64,000 nt of DNA from Rhizosphaericola mali (GCF_004337365.2 NZ_CP044016.1:3038001-3102000); one strand, 5' to 3'; counted from the stretch's first letter, positions 18,168 to 27,164 are shown. Notes: a model not told the origin generated them from the sequence alone. Translations and numbers: made by a program.

Positions 18168-19586
18168 ATGGCAACAAATAACATAGTACAAGAACCAATT
18201 GCGCAGAAAAAAAATACGTATCTCGTTCCTTTAATTGTCCTTACCTCTCTATTTTTTATGTGGGGATTTTTGCGCTCCATGACGGACGTCATCATTCCGT
18301 ATTTTAGAAAATTATTTACATTAAACTATGCCCAGTCGATGCTGGTGCAGTTTTGTTTTTTAGGTGCGTATTTTATAGGTTCCATTATTTATTATAGTAT
18401 TTCCCTAAAAAAAGGTGATCCTATTCAAAGAATTGGTTATAAAAAATCAGTATTGATTGGAATTACACTTTCTACAATGGGCTGTTTATTATTCTTGCCG
18501 GCCTCCTATTTCGCATCTTATCCATTGTTTTTATTTGCACTATTAATTTTAGGATTTGGGTTCACTTTATTAGAAATCACTGCCAATGCATTTGTAACAC
18601 TTTTAGGTTCGGAAGAAACAGCATCAGGAAGATTAAATCTTACACAAGCCTTTAATTCATTGGGAACGACACTAGGCCCATTGATTGGCGGTTATATGAT
18701 TTTTACATTATTTACCAATCCTCAAACAGGAGTACCTACTGAAAATGCGGCGAGAATTCCTTATTTAATATTTGCATGTATTTTTATAGTATTGGGAATA
18801 CTTATTGCTTTAGTCAAATTTCCCAAACTCACGAATTCCAATACTGAAATTGAAAAAATAGAAGGAAAAGGCGCTTGGCAATTTCCACAACTCAAATTGG
18901 GAATGTTGGGTATTTTCTTTTACAATGGAGCAGAAACGGGCATTGGTAGTTTTATTATCGTCCTACTCGAACAAAAATTTGGTTTTTCTGATGCCATATC
19001 CAAAAACTATGTTTCTCTTTATTGGGGGGGCGCCATGATTGGTAGATTCCTCGCACCTATAGCATTTAACAAAACAATGTCTTTAGGAAAAAGGTTGATT
19101 TATATGATCGGTATTGCACTATTGGTATTTGGCGTATTATCATTGATCAATCCGCTTTCCTTACATGATATTCAGTTTTTGCTCTACTTCATCGCTTTGA
19201 ATATTATAGGATTTATTTTAGGAAAAAGAAATGCAGGTTTAACCTTAGCGATATTTGCTATTATCAGTGCCGCCTTTGTTCTTATTGGGGCAACCAGCGA
19301 TAATCATTGGATTATTTATACATTTCTTGCTATCGGTTTATTCAATTCAATCATGTTTTCCAATATTTATACTTTGGGAATTACAGGATTGGGTAAACAT
19401 GCAAGTCAAGGTTCGTCGCTATTAATTATGGCAATATTAGGAGGAGGATTATTATCCTTCGTCCAAGGGATTATTGCTGATAAATATGGTGTACAAACCT
19501 CATTTTTGTTACATGTTATATCTTATTCCTACTTAGTTTTTTTCGGACTATACTGTTTTAAAAACTTGAAAAAATACCTAGGATAA
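18168..19586 (+). CDS. FucP-type sugar:H+ symporter, major facilitator superfamily
   Basis: The frame is open from 18027 (519 aa), but the first 37-47 codons cover the hemH promoter and encode no family sequence. I take MATNNIVQ at 18168 as the start (472 aa); MSILQ at 18138 is the alternative. Twelve hydrophobic segments are visible. FFMWGFLRSMTDVIIPYF and AQSMLVQFCFLGAYF match the FucP/GluP branch, including the Asp in the first helix. Members carry L-fucose, glucose, galactose or related sugars with protons across the inner membrane. The GH29 gene nearby makes fucose a reasonable guess. It interrupts the heme genes and is on the opposite strand. Confidence 0.85.
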   Translation: MATNNIVQEPIAQKKNTYLVPLIVLTSLFFMWGFLRSMTDVIIPYFRKLFTLNYAQSMLVQFCFLGAYFIGSIIYYSISLKKGDPIQRIGYKKSVLIGITLSTMGCLLFLPASYFASYPLFLFALLILGFGFTLLEITANAFVTLLGSEETASGRLNLTQAFNSLGTTLGPLIGGYMIFTLFTNPQTGVPTENAARIPYLIFACIFIVLGILIALVKFPKLTNSNTEIEKIEGKGAWQFPQLKLGMLGIFFYNGAETGIGSFIIVLLEQKFGFSDAISKNYVSLYWGGAMIGRFLAPIAFNKTMSLGKRLIYMIGIALLVFGVLSLINPLSLHDIQFLLYFIALNIIGFILGKRNAGLTLAIFAIISAAFVLIGATSDNHWIIYTFLAIGLFNSIMFSNIYTLGITGLGKHASQGSSLLIMAILGGGLLSFVQGIIADKYGVQTSFLLHVISYSYLVFFGLYCFKNLKKYLG

Positions 19587-19599
19587 TATTTTTATTTTC

Positions 19600-19760
19600 T
19601 CTTGATAGAAAAGAAACAAAAGATCAAGGCTGTATTATCTTAACTAAAAATCAATCGTTCTGTCGGAAAGAATATAAACTCACGTCACTTCGTGCCGCTC
19701 AGACATATATTCTTTCTATCGACTCATCCAATTGATTTTCTTAACGCTAAGACAATAAAT
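19600..19760. repeat. Large imperfect inverted repeat, possible interspersed element
   Basis: The 309-base gap between the permease and hemB holds this element plus the hemB terminator and no gene. The arms run 19633-19676 and 19706-19757. They share GAAAGAATATA/TATATTCTTTC, GTCG/CGAC and AAAATCAAT/ATTGATTTT, with bulges. The centre has CACG-tcactt-CGTG. A purine-rich lead (gaaaagaaacaaaagatc) precedes it. From memory it resembles short repeats scattered in related genomes, but only one copy is in this window. Confidence 0.5.
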
Positions 19761-19834
19761 ACCGATTGTCATTTGACTACAAAATTTACTTTTCCAGAAT
19801 TTATTTAACTAATATTCCAATTTATAGTCAAAAT

Positions 19835-19874
19835 AAAAAAGTCCGCTTGAAAATTAATTCAAACGGACTTTTTT
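19835..19874 (-). terminator. Intrinsic terminator after hemB
   Basis: The arms AAAAAAGTCCGCTTGAA and TTCAAACGGACTTTTTT pair with a single G-U on the minus-strand RNA and end in T6. It lies 22 bases past the hemB stop at 19896. Confidence 0.8.
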
Positions 19875-19895
19875 GTATAACTAAACTATCTACAA

Positions 19896-20888
19896 TTAAC
19901 CATTTAAAAGCATCGCAGCTTCTTTTGCAAAATAGGTTGAAATAATGTCAGCACCAGCTCTTTTGATACAAGTTAGGCTTTCCATCATGGTTACTTTTTC
20001 ATCTAGCCAACCATTTTGAGCCGCCGCTTTAATCATGGCGTATTCACCACTCACTTGATAAGCACTTACCGGAACATTCACCGCATTGCGAACTTCTCTC
20101 AAAATATCCAAATACGCCATCGCTGGTTTTACCATTACGATATCTGCTCCTTCTGCAATATCATCCAAAGTTTCCTTGATTGCTTCAGTTCTATTGGCAG
20201 GATCCATCTGATACGTTTTTTTATTCTTTGGAATATTTTGACTATCAACAGGTGCACTATCTAATGCATCACGAAAAGGTCCATAAAAGCAAGAAGCATA
20301 TTTTGCGGCATAAGTCATAATACCTACATGACTATAACCATTTTCTTCAAATGCTTTTCTAAATGCAGCAACACGACCATCCATCATATCACTAGGCGCC
20401 ACGAAATCCACACCAGCTTCTGCATGACTTAAACTCATTTTAGTCAAAGCTTCAATAGTTGCATCATTTACAATGTCGCCATTTTCAATAATACCATCAT
20501 GTCCGTAGATAGAATATGGATCTAATGCTACATCACTCATGATAATCATTTCAGGTACGGCATCTTTGATAGCTCTAATACTGGTTTGCATTAAGCCATT
20601 TGGATTCCAAGATTCTTTTCCCGTATTATCTTTGAGATTATCACTAGCTTTTACATAAGGATTGATAGCCTTAACACCTACACTATATAATTCCTTCACT
20701 TCTTTAATCATTAAATCCAAAGAATATCTATAGTATCCCGGCATGGAAGGAATTTCGTGTTTTTCCCCCTTTCCTTCTCCAATAAATACCGGTGCCATAA
20801 AATCATTTGGAGTCAATATCGTTTCTCTTACTAAGCTTCTGATTGATTCATTTCTTCTTAAGGTTCTGTTTCTTCTTTGTAAGTACAT
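19896..20888 (-). CDS. hemB: Delta-aminolevulinic acid dehydratase (porphobilinogen synthase), Mg-type
   Basis: 330 residues. The Schiff-base lysines are Lys196 (TYAAKYAS) and Lys254 (MVKPAMAYLD). In place of the zinc-binding triple-Cys motif it has DVALDPYSIYGHDG (residues 119-132), the pattern of the magnesium/potassium-dependent enzymes. It condenses two aminolevulinates to porphobilinogen in the cytosol. It follows hemF by 27 bases on the same strand, and the terminator past its stop ends the hemF-hemB unit. Confidence 0.95.
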   Translation of the reverse strand: MYLQRRNRTLRRNESIRSLVRETILTPNDFMAPVFIGEGKGEKHEIPSMPGYYRYSLDLMIKEVKELYSVGVKAINPYVKASDNLKDNTGKESWNPNGLMQTSIRAIKDAVPEMIIMSDVALDPYSIYGHDGIIENGDIVNDATIEALTKMSLSHAEAGVDFVAPSDMMDGRVAAFRKAFEENGYSHVGIMTYAAKYASCFYGPFRDALDSAPVDSQNIPKNKKTYQMDPANRTEAIKETLDDIAEGADIVMVKPAMAYLDILREVRNAVNVPVSAYQVSGEYAMIKAAAQNGWLDEKVTMMESLTCIKRAGADIISTYFAKEAAMLLNG

Positions 20889-20915
20889 ATTATAGTGTGA
20901 TTTTATTTAAAAAAA

Positions 20916-21869
20916 TTAAGCCAACCATTCAATTGGCTGTTCGCATACAGCTTGTAATTTTGCTTCTTCGCTTCCTTCTTTTGGACGATAATTATAGTCA
21001 AATCTCACTGTTGGAGGCAAACTCATCAATATACTTTCCGTACGGCCATTGGTACGCAAACCAAAAATAGTGCCTCGATCCCACACTAGGTTAAATTCTG
21101 TATAACGACCTCTTCTAATCTCTTGCCAATATTTATGTTCAGGAGAATACGCCATCGTTTTTCTTTTGTTCACTATTGGAATATAGGCGTCAATAAATCC
21201 ATAGCCACATTCTTTCGCAAAATTCATCCAAAATTGAGAATCTTTATCTTCAGTAGGTCTTTGATGATCATAGAAAATACCACCAATACCTCTATTTTCA
21301 TTATTTCTATGCTTATTGCCAAAATAGATATCGCATTCTTTTTTAAACAAACTATAAAAATTACTATCGAATTTATCGCAATAGTTTTTATACGATTGGT
21401 GAAAATGAACTGCATCTTCTTCAAATAAATAATACGGCGTCAAATCTGTACCACCACCAAACCAACGATCTACAATATTGCCATCATTGTCATATAGTTC
21501 AAACATTCTATAGTTGCAATGTGTCGTTGGTACAAAAGGATTAGACGGATGCAATACCATACTCAAACCGCAGGCGAACCACTTCTCTCCTTTCATATCT
21601 GGTAATGCACGACGCATTTCATCCGTTACATCTCCATATACGATAGAAGTATTTACACCACCTTTTTCAAATACATTTCCATCACAAATAACACGCGTCT
21701 TACCACCACCGCCTCCAGCGCGTTCCCATTTATCTTCAAAAAAATGTGCTTTTCCATCACAGTTTTCCAAAGCGGAACATATCGTATCTTGTAAATCGTG
21801 AATGAAACTGATCCATTCGTCTTTAATAGGTTGTAGTGAAAGCTTAGGTTGAGTTAATATTTGCTCCAT
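20916..21869 (-). CDS. hemF: Oxygen-dependent coproporphyrinogen III oxidase
   Basis: 317 residues. Family blocks are complete: WERAGGGGGKTRV, FACGLSMVLHP, WFGGGTDLTPYY (residues 136-147), GIGGIFYD, YWQEIRRGRYTEFNL and LMSLPPTVRFDY. It decarboxylates two propionates of coproporphyrinogen III using O2, giving protoporphyrinogen IX, so the organism is at least facultatively aerobic. First gene of hemF-hemB, separated from hemE by a perfect-arm terminator. A 7-bp inverted repeat (AATTTCC/GGAAATT, 21911-21930) lies just upstream and could be an operator. Confidence 0.95.
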   Translation of the reverse strand: MEQILTQPKLSLQPIKDEWISFIHDLQDTICSALENCDGKAHFFEDKWERAGGGGGKTRVICDGNVFEKGGVNTSIVYGDVTDEMRRALPDMKGEKWFACGLSMVLHPSNPFVPTTHCNYRMFELYDNDGNIVDRWFGGGTDLTPYYLFEEDAVHFHQSYKNYCDKFDSNFYSLFKKECDIYFGNKHRNNENRGIGGIFYDHQRPTEDKDSQFWMNFAKECGYGFIDAYIPIVNKRKTMAYSPEHKYWQEIRRGRYTEFNLVWDRGTIFGLRTNGRTESILMSLPPTVRFDYNYRPKEGSEEAKLQAVCEQPIEWLA

Positions 21870-21959
21870 ACATCTTAAATTTTAGTGAAGTCGCCGCAAA
21901 GGAACAATGCAATTTCCTTTATTGGAAATTATTTTTTTTATTTTACAGAACCGTGACGA

Positions 21960-21997
21960 AATAAAATAGCCACCGAAATTTCGGTGGCTATTTTATT
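21960..21997 (-). terminator. Intrinsic terminator overlapping the hemE stop codon
   Basis: 19-bp perfect arms (AATAAAATAGCCACCGAAA and complement). The palindrome includes part of the hemE stop codon (21996-21998) and closes the hemA-C-D-E unit before hemF. Confidence 0.8.
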
Positions 21998-23039
21998 AAT
22001 AAGTGTATTCTTTTACCGTATCTATAAATGCGCGTGCATGGTCCACGGGAATATTAGGGAGTATTCCATGACCAAGATTGGCGATATATTTTCCAGGTCC
22101 AAAATCAGCCAACATCTTCTTGACAGATTTCTTTATTTCTGGAATTGGCGCCAACAATTTAGCGGGATCAAAATTGCCTTGCAGCGCAACTTTTCCATCC
22201 ACTAATTTCCTTGCTAATTCTGGGCGAATACACCAATCGATACCCAAACCCATCGCGCCAGTATCTGACATAGATTCCAAACTATGCCAAGCTCCTTTTG
22301 CAAACATAATCACGGGAGCGTATGGTTTTACAGCCTCGACAATTTGTCGCATATATTGTAAGGAAATTTCTTCAAAATCATCAGGAGCTAACAACCCTCC
22401 CCAACTATCAAATATTTGAACTAAGTCCGCACCACTTTCTATTTGCATTTTCAAATATTTTATAGTGGTATCGGTAATCATTTGCAATAGTCGATGCGCT
22501 AATACAGGTTGACTAAAACAAAATGATTTTGCTTCATCAAAAGTTTTAGATCCTTTCCCCTGAACCATATAACAAAATACCGTCCAAGGCGCACCAGCAA
22601 AGCCGATCAATGGAACACGTCCATTCAACTCTTGCTTAATTAATTTAATAGCTTCGAATACGTAAGATAGAGTATCCGCAACATCTGGCACACATACACG
22701 AACTAGATCAGATTCCAATTTGATTGGATTGGGTAACAATGGACCTTGTTTTTCTATTAATTGAACCTCCAATCCCATAGCTTGCGGCACCACTAAAATA
22801 TCCGAAAATAATATAGCGGCATCCACCCCCATAATATCCACTGGTTGTAATGTAATTTCGCACGCCAATTCAGGAGTCTGACATCTTTCGAAAAAAGAAT
22901 ATTTTTCTCTGAGTTTAATATATTCAGGCAAATATCTACCAGCTTGGCGCATCATCCACACCGGCGTACGGTCTGTCTTTTCACCATGCAAGGCTTTTAA
23001 AATCAAGTCGTTTTTTAAAGTAGTATTTGTCGCGTTCAT
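21996..23039 (-). CDS. hemE: Uroporphyrinogen III decarboxylase
   Basis: 347 residues. The N-terminal signature [17 protein letters not shown] (residues 21-37) and [11 protein letters not shown] are present, as is [16 protein letters not shown]. The enzyme removes four carboxyl groups from uroporphyrinogen III to give coproporphyrinogen III, without a cofactor, in the cytosol. It follows hemD by 16 bases and is the last gene of the hemA-C-D-E unit. Its length and ends are normal. Confidence 0.96.
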   Translation of the reverse strand: MNATNTTLKNDLILKALHGEKTDRTPVWMMRQAGRYLPEYIKLREKYSFFERCQTPELACEITLQPVDIMGVDAAILFSDILVVPQAMGLEVQLIEKQGPLLPNPIKLESDLVRVCVPDVADTLSYVFEAIKLIKQELNGRVPLIGFAGAPWTVFCYMVQGKGSKTFDEAKSFCFSQPVLAHRLLQMITDTTIKYLKMQIESGADLVQIFDSWGGLLAPDDFEEISLQYMRQIVEAVKPYAPVIMFAKGAWHSLESMSDTGAMGLGIDWCIRPELARKLVDGKVALQGNFDPAKLLAPIPEIKKSVKKMLADFGPGKYIANLGHGILPNIPVDHARAFIDTVKEYTY

Positions 23040-23055
23040 TATTTGTATTTAAAAT

Positions 23056-23769
23056 CTATGATGTAACTTTTACATCAAAATATTGAATTATTTGGTCTAC
23101 TAAAGTTTCTTGTCCCGGCCATTCGCTAGTGACAATTTCATTGGCACTATAGGTTTTAATAATCTCCGAAGTCGTCTGACCGATGGAAAATAAAACAACG
23201 TCCGTTTTTATAGTATTATCTGAGAAAAAACTATGTGCAGCACTTGGACTAAAAAACATAATACCATCATAGTCCTTATTGATAATTTTGGGCGTAAGGA
23301 TCGTTTTATACACGATCATTTCATCTACTGCAATTCCATTTAAAGGAAGATTTTCGGGTATATCATTCATACGTTGATCTCCGCAAAAGAATACAACTTC
23401 GTTTATAGTAGCATCAGCAATGATTTTATTTTTGATATCTACGGCATGTTTACCAGAAACGACAAAAACTTTATCGCCCCATAGTTTGTTTACCTTTTTT
23501 TTAGTTGCACCTCCAGTACAGTATATATTCCAATCAGGAACTATATTACCCAATATTCCGGCAACCCCATCCACCGCTTTGGCACTCGTAAAAACTGCAT
23601 TAATTTTTGTATTTGCTAATTGTTTTACCTTTTCAGCAATCGCACCATCAATCATAAATTCCGTCCTGATAAAAGGCATACAATCTATAAATATTCCCTT
23701 TTGAATGGCCTTATTTACGACTGGCACATCTAAAAGTCGCGTACAGAGGATATTAATTTCCTTTTTCAA
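23056..23769 (-). CDS. hemD: Uroporphyrinogen III synthase
   Basis: 237 residues. The family is weakly conserved; the call rests on the two-lobed pattern (NILCTRLLDVP..., AVFTSAKAVDGVAG, WNIYCTGGATKKKV, GIMFFSPSAAHSF, FSIGQTTSEII) and on its place between hemC and hemE. It closes hydroxymethylbilane with inversion of ring D. Its start overlaps the 3' end of hemC by 17 bases, indicating translational coupling. Confidence 0.9.
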   Translation of the reverse strand: MKKEINILCTRLLDVPVVNKAIQKGIFIDCMPFIRTEFMIDGAIAEKVKQLANTKINAVFTSAKAVDGVAGILGNIVPDWNIYCTGGATKKKVNKLWGDKVFVVSGKHAVDIKNKIIADATINEVVFFCGDQRMNDIPENLPLNGIAVDEMIVYKTILTPKIINKDYDGIMFFSPSAAHSFFSDNTIKTDVVLFSIGQTTSEIIKTYSANEIVTSEWPGQETLVDQIIQYFDVKVTS

Positions 23770-24709
23770 ATTGTCTGATTTCTTTGATAATATCTAAAGC
23801 TCCAGTTTGTAATAATTCTTCCGCAGCTAATTTCCCGATAGTTGCAGCTTGATCTATGGAAACATCTTTTTCAATCTCCATTTTGTGCTTTCCGTCAGGG
23901 GATAAAATATTTCCTTGAAAATGAATTTCTTCGTTTTCTATTTTTGTAAATGCACTGATTGGCGTAGAACACCCTCCCATCAAACCACTCAAAAATGAAC
24001 GTTCTATTTGCGTAGCGACATCTGTATTTGCATCATTTAAAAGTGCGCATAATTCAAATGCTTCATGATCATTTCCACGAACAACAATAACAATTGCACC
24101 TTGTGCTGGAGCGGAAAGCATCCAATCCAAATGCTGGAAATTATCAGATTTTAATTCCACTCGATCCAAACCAGCTTCCGCGAAAATGGCACCATCCCAA
24201 TCATGCTCTTCTAATTTACGCATTCTAGTTTGTACATTTCCACGTAAATTTTCCAAAATACTATCTGGATATTTATGTAACCACTGTGCACGTCTACGAA
24301 CAGAACCCGTACCAATCAAAAAATTAGTAGCATTCGCTCGTGACCAATGCCATTGATCGTCTTTTTTATCCCAATATTTCGGATTCAAAACTAAAATATC
24401 CAATGGAGAAGCTCTTTCCAATACAGCCGCTTTGATAATTCCTTGTGCCAATTGCGTAGGAACATCTTTATAAGAATGCACCGCTATATCAATCGTACCA
24501 CTTAACAAATGCGCATCCAGATTTTTGGTAAAAATACCTTGTACACCCATCGCATATAATGGCGTTACAAGATCCAAATCTCCTGTACTTTTTACCGGCA
24601 TTAATTCCGTCTCAATATCTTTTGCAGCTAAGAGCGCTTGCACCTTTTCCGCCTGCCACATCGCCAGAGCACTATCTCTGGTTCCAATTTTTAAAATCCG
24701 ATTACTCAT
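23753..24709 (-). CDS. hemC: Hydroxymethylbilane synthase (porphobilinogen deaminase)
   Basis: 318 residues. It opens with LKIGTRDSALAMWQA; HSYKDVPT and GTGSVRRRAQW (substrate-binding arginines) follow. Cys247 in LMGGCSTPISAF is the attachment site for the dipyrromethane cofactor. It joins four porphobilinogens into hydroxymethylbilane. It lies 19 bases after hemA and overlaps hemD by 17 bases. A 179-residue open frame on the opposite strand across the hemC/hemA border is a shadow. Confidence 0.96.
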   Translation of the reverse strand: MSNRILKIGTRDSALAMWQAEKVQALLAAKDIETELMPVKSTGDLDLVTPLYAMGVQGIFTKNLDAHLLSGTIDIAVHSYKDVPTQLAQGIIKAAVLERASPLDILVLNPKYWDKKDDQWHWSRANATNFLIGTGSVRRRAQWLHKYPDSILENLRGNVQTRMRKLEEHDWDGAIFAEAGLDRVELKSDNFQHLDWMLSAPAQGAIVIVVRGNDHEAFELCALLNDANTDVATQIERSFLSGLMGGCSTPISAFTKIENEEIHFQGNILSPDGKHKMEIEKDVSIDQAATIGKLAAEELLQTGALDIIKEIRQFEKGN

Positions 24710-24728
24710 TTATATAAAAAACTTCCAA

Positions 24729-25949
24729 CTAATTAACAGAAGTTGCTGTGATATAATAATTTATCGCTTCGATGCAGTTACAACCACCTTTATTTTCGAT
24801 TTCTTCTTTCAATTTCACCGCCATATTGTTGATCGCTTTTTGCATGGCGATATCTTGTGGCATCGCACATTGATTGACACGCAGCGATTCTTGATTTTGT
24901 TTTTGAATAGACTCCAACATTTGTTTGGCAACTTTCAAAAACGGAACATTTCTACGCATTTTGTACCAATCTGCAAATTCATCCAAATATTGACGAATAA
25001 TCGCTTGAGCGGCAGGAATTTCTTCTTTTCTATTGGAAAAAGTCAATTGACCGATTTGAGATAACTCATCCACGTTGACCAAAATCGTTCCTGGAATCTC
25101 TTTTACATTGGTATTCACATTATTAGGAATACAAAGATCTACGATAATTTTAGGAGAATATCCTTGTAAATGGGCTTTTTGTATAATGGGAGTAGTATTA
25201 TTTGTTGCAGTAATAATTACAGAAGCGTCTGCAATTTCATTTTCATAATCTTCAAAAGCAGCGTATTTAAAATTCAATTCTTCCGCTAATTCTTGTGCTT
25301 TGTGTAAGGATCGATTGATGATAACTACATTTTGTGTATGTAAATAATCCACCAAATTACGTGCTGTACTTGTCCCAATCTTACCTGCGCCGATTAATAC
25401 AATCTTTTTATTTTCAATATCTTTTAAATGCCATTTCAAAAATTGAATAGCGGCAAATGAAGTGGACAAAGTGCCTCCACTTAGAGAAGTCTTGTTCTTA
25501 ATTTCTTTTGAAGCTTGTACTGCAAAATTGGCCAATCTATCAGAAAACGCGGCGATCGTACCTTGCTCTTTTGCAAATTGTACCGCTTGTTTCATCTGTC
25601 CCACCACCTCATAATCACCCAAAATCTGCGAATCTAAACCAGCAGCAACTTCAAACAAATGTTGCATTGCTCTTTCCGCAGAATAGATATATGCCATTTG
25701 CTCGAAAGTTTCTTTTTCACCTTCAGTTTCATGACACAATAATTCCGTAAGAATTTCTGCAGAAGGCGCTACACCGTAGATTTCGGTTCTGTTACAGGTC
25801 GCAATTACAAATACATCTTTAAGACCTATACCCAATGCTTTTTGCAACAAATTACCTTGTTGTTCTTCTGTTAGCGCAAATTTACCTCTGACAGAGACAT
25901 CGGTTTTCTTGTAATTTATTCCTGCTAAGTAAAAATTTTGTACATCCAT
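24729..25949 (-). CDS. hemA: Glutamyl-tRNA reductase
   Basis: 406 residues. Cys52 in VIATCNRTEIYG is the catalytic thiol, LFEVAAGLDSQILGDYEV is the family block, and VLIGAGKIGTS (about residue 185) is the NADPH site. A C-terminal dimerisation helix follows. It reduces Glu-tRNA(Glu) to glutamate-1-semialdehyde, the first committed step of C5 heme synthesis. First gene of hemA-C-D-E; the aminotransferase hemL for the next step is not in the window. The leader holds a -7 box and three mutually complementary segments that could control this rate-setting step. Confidence 0.96.
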   Translation of the reverse strand: MDVQNFYLAGINYKKTDVSVRGKFALTEEQQGNLLQKALGIGLKDVFVIATCNRTEIYGVAPSAEILTELLCHETEGEKETFEQMAYIYSAERAMQHLFEVAAGLDSQILGDYEVVGQMKQAVQFAKEQGTIAAFSDRLANFAVQASKEIKNKTSLSGGTLSTSFAAIQFLKWHLKDIENKKIVLIGAGKIGTSTARNLVDYLHTQNVVIINRSLHKAQELAEELNFKYAAFEDYENEIADASVIITATNNTTPIIQKAHLQGYSPKIIVDLCIPNNVNTNVKEIPGTILVNVDELSQIGQLTFSNRKEEIPAAQAIIRQYLDEFADWYKMRRNVPFLKVAKQMLESIQKQNQESLRVNQCAMPQDIAMQKAINNMAVKLKEEIENKGGCNCIEAINYYITATSVN

Positions 25950-25987
25950 GGTTCAAGATCTATTCCTATACATTACCTTTCTAGAGA

Positions 25988-26018
25988 GAATAAGCATCGC
26001 ACCGCTTATTCGATAAGC
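25988..26018 (-). promoter_or_regulatory. hemA leader with three mutually complementary segments
   Basis: On the minus strand the leader reads GCTTAT-CGA-ATAAGC and then a second GCTTATTC. The middle AATAAGC can pair with the segment before it (3-base loop) or the one after it (8-base loop), but not both. It lies right at the expected transcription start. Alternative pairing of this kind is typical of attenuators; no known riboswitch was recognised. Confidence 0.45.
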
Positions 26019-26023
26019 ACAGG

Positions 26024-26031
26024 CAAAGTTA
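26024..26031 (-). promoter_or_regulatory. -7 promoter element for hemA-C-D-E
   Basis: TAACTTTG on the minus strand fits TAnnTTTG. It gives a leader of roughly 65-70 bases before the hemA ATG at 25949. A TTG lies 15 bases upstream; the -33 match is weak. Confidence 0.5.
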
Positions 26032-26100
26032 ACGAACGAAATTTGCCAATCATGCTTCTAAAGTCATGGCTTTGTCATTTTTCTAATTAATTCATAAATA

Positions 26101-26126
26101 ATCAATTAGATAAAATCAATTAGATA
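26101..26126. repeat. Two 12-base direct repeats upstream of hemA
   Basis: ATCAATTAGATA occurs twice, two bases apart, between the PfkB gene end and the hemA promoter. It lies about 70 bases upstream of the hemA -7 box, and could be a tandem protein-binding site or chance in AT-rich sequence. Confidence 0.4.
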
Positions 26127-26127
26127 T

Positions 26128-26165
26128 TTCAGGATAAATCTGTAAGAAAATCTATCCTGAAATTA
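26128..26165 (-). terminator. Hairpin after the PfkB kinase gene
   Basis: The arms ATTTCAGGATA and TATCCTGAAAT flank a 16-base AT-rich loop. The hairpin lies 27 bases past the kinase stop, but no clear T run follows it, so termination is only plausible. Confidence 0.4.
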
Positions 26166-26191
26166 TATCGTGGATTAGACTACAAAAAAGC

Positions 26192-27124
26192 CTAAGCGTT
26201 TAAAGAAATATCAAAATTTACCAATTGAACGAAGTCGTTTAAACGAGCGTCCAAATCTTTCATTGTAACGGTTTTCAATCTGGAAGTTCCAAATTCTTCA
26301 CAACAGAAACTTGCCAAAGCCGAACCAACGACAATTGCTGTTTTCATATTTTCAAAGGAGATATCTCCTGTTTTTGCTAAATATCCGATAAAACCACCTG
26401 CAAATGTATCGCCGGCACCAGTTGGATCAAACACTTCGTCCAATGGCATTGCTGGAGCAAAGAATACTTTATCGTCTTTAAATAACAAGGCACCATTTTC
26501 CCCTTTTTTGATAATTAAGGTATTTGGCCCCATTGCCAATATTTTTTTCGCAGCTTTTACAATAGAAAATTCGTTGCTCAATTGTCTAGCTTCGCTGTCA
26601 TTTATTACTAAAACATCTACCAATTTCAATACATCCATCAAATCATCCCAAGCGGAATCCATCCAAAAATTCATCGTATCTAACACAATCAATTTTGGCT
26701 TTACCTTCAATTGCTGAATTACACTTTTTTGAACGGCAGGAACCAAATTTCCCAACATAAGAAATTCTGCACCTTGGTAACTATCTGGAATAATTGGGTT
26801 AAAATCAGCCAATACATTTAATTCTGTAGCCAAAGAATCACGTGTATTCATATCCAAATGATATTTACCTTTCCAATAAAAGGAAGGTTTATCACTTACT
26901 TTATGCACACCTTCCACGTCTACACCTCTACTTTTTAGATCTTCCAATTCTGCTTCTGGAAAATCATTTCCTACAATAGATACTTGTTTTACATCATCAC
27001 CAAAAAGAGCTGCAGCATATGCAACATACGTTGCAGAACCACCGATAATCCTACCCGACTGTCCAAATGGCGTTTCAACTTCATCAAAAGCCATTGTACC
27101 TACTGTAATCAAAGAAGAAGACAT
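26192..27124 (-). CDS. PfkB-family carbohydrate/nucleoside kinase
   Basis: 310 residues. Seen: GGSATYVAYAAALFG near residue 28 (PfkB signature 1 region), LVINDSEARQL, and DPTGAGDTFAGG at residues 233-244, where Asp239 is the catalytic base. It phosphorylates a hydroxymethyl group of a sugar or nucleoside using ATP. PfkB proteins with this N-terminus are often labelled ribokinase- or adenosine-kinase-like; the substrate cannot be settled here. It is monocistronic with its own promoter and has no functional link to the heme genes downstream. Confidence 0.88.
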   Translation of the reverse strand: MSSSLITVGTMAFDEVETPFGQSGRIIGGSATYVAYAAALFGDDVKQVSIVGNDFPEAELEDLKSRGVDVEGVHKVSDKPSFYWKGKYHLDMNTRDSLATELNVLADFNPIIPDSYQGAEFLMLGNLVPAVQKSVIQQLKVKPKLIVLDTMNFWMDSAWDDLMDVLKLVDVLVINDSEARQLSNEFSIVKAAKKILAMGPNTLIIKKGENGALLFKDDKVFFAPAMPLDEVFDPTGAGDTFAGGFIGYLAKTGDISFENMKTAIVVGSALASFCCEEFGTSRLKTVTMKDLDARLNDFVQLVNFDISLNA

Positions 27125-27156
27125 TATAATTATATATTTAGGTTAAAAATCGGGCG

Positions 27157-27164
27157 CAAAATTA
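27157..27164 (-). promoter_or_regulatory. -7 promoter element for the PfkB kinase gene
   Basis: TAATTTTG on the minus strand fits TAnnTTTG, 32 bases before the start at 27124. Confidence 0.4.

Noticed and set aside
24525-25064. 179-residue open frame on the plus strand across the hemC/hemA border
   Set aside because: It lies fully opposite two well-conserved genes, is Phe/Ile-rich as expected for the complement of such genes, and has no family features.
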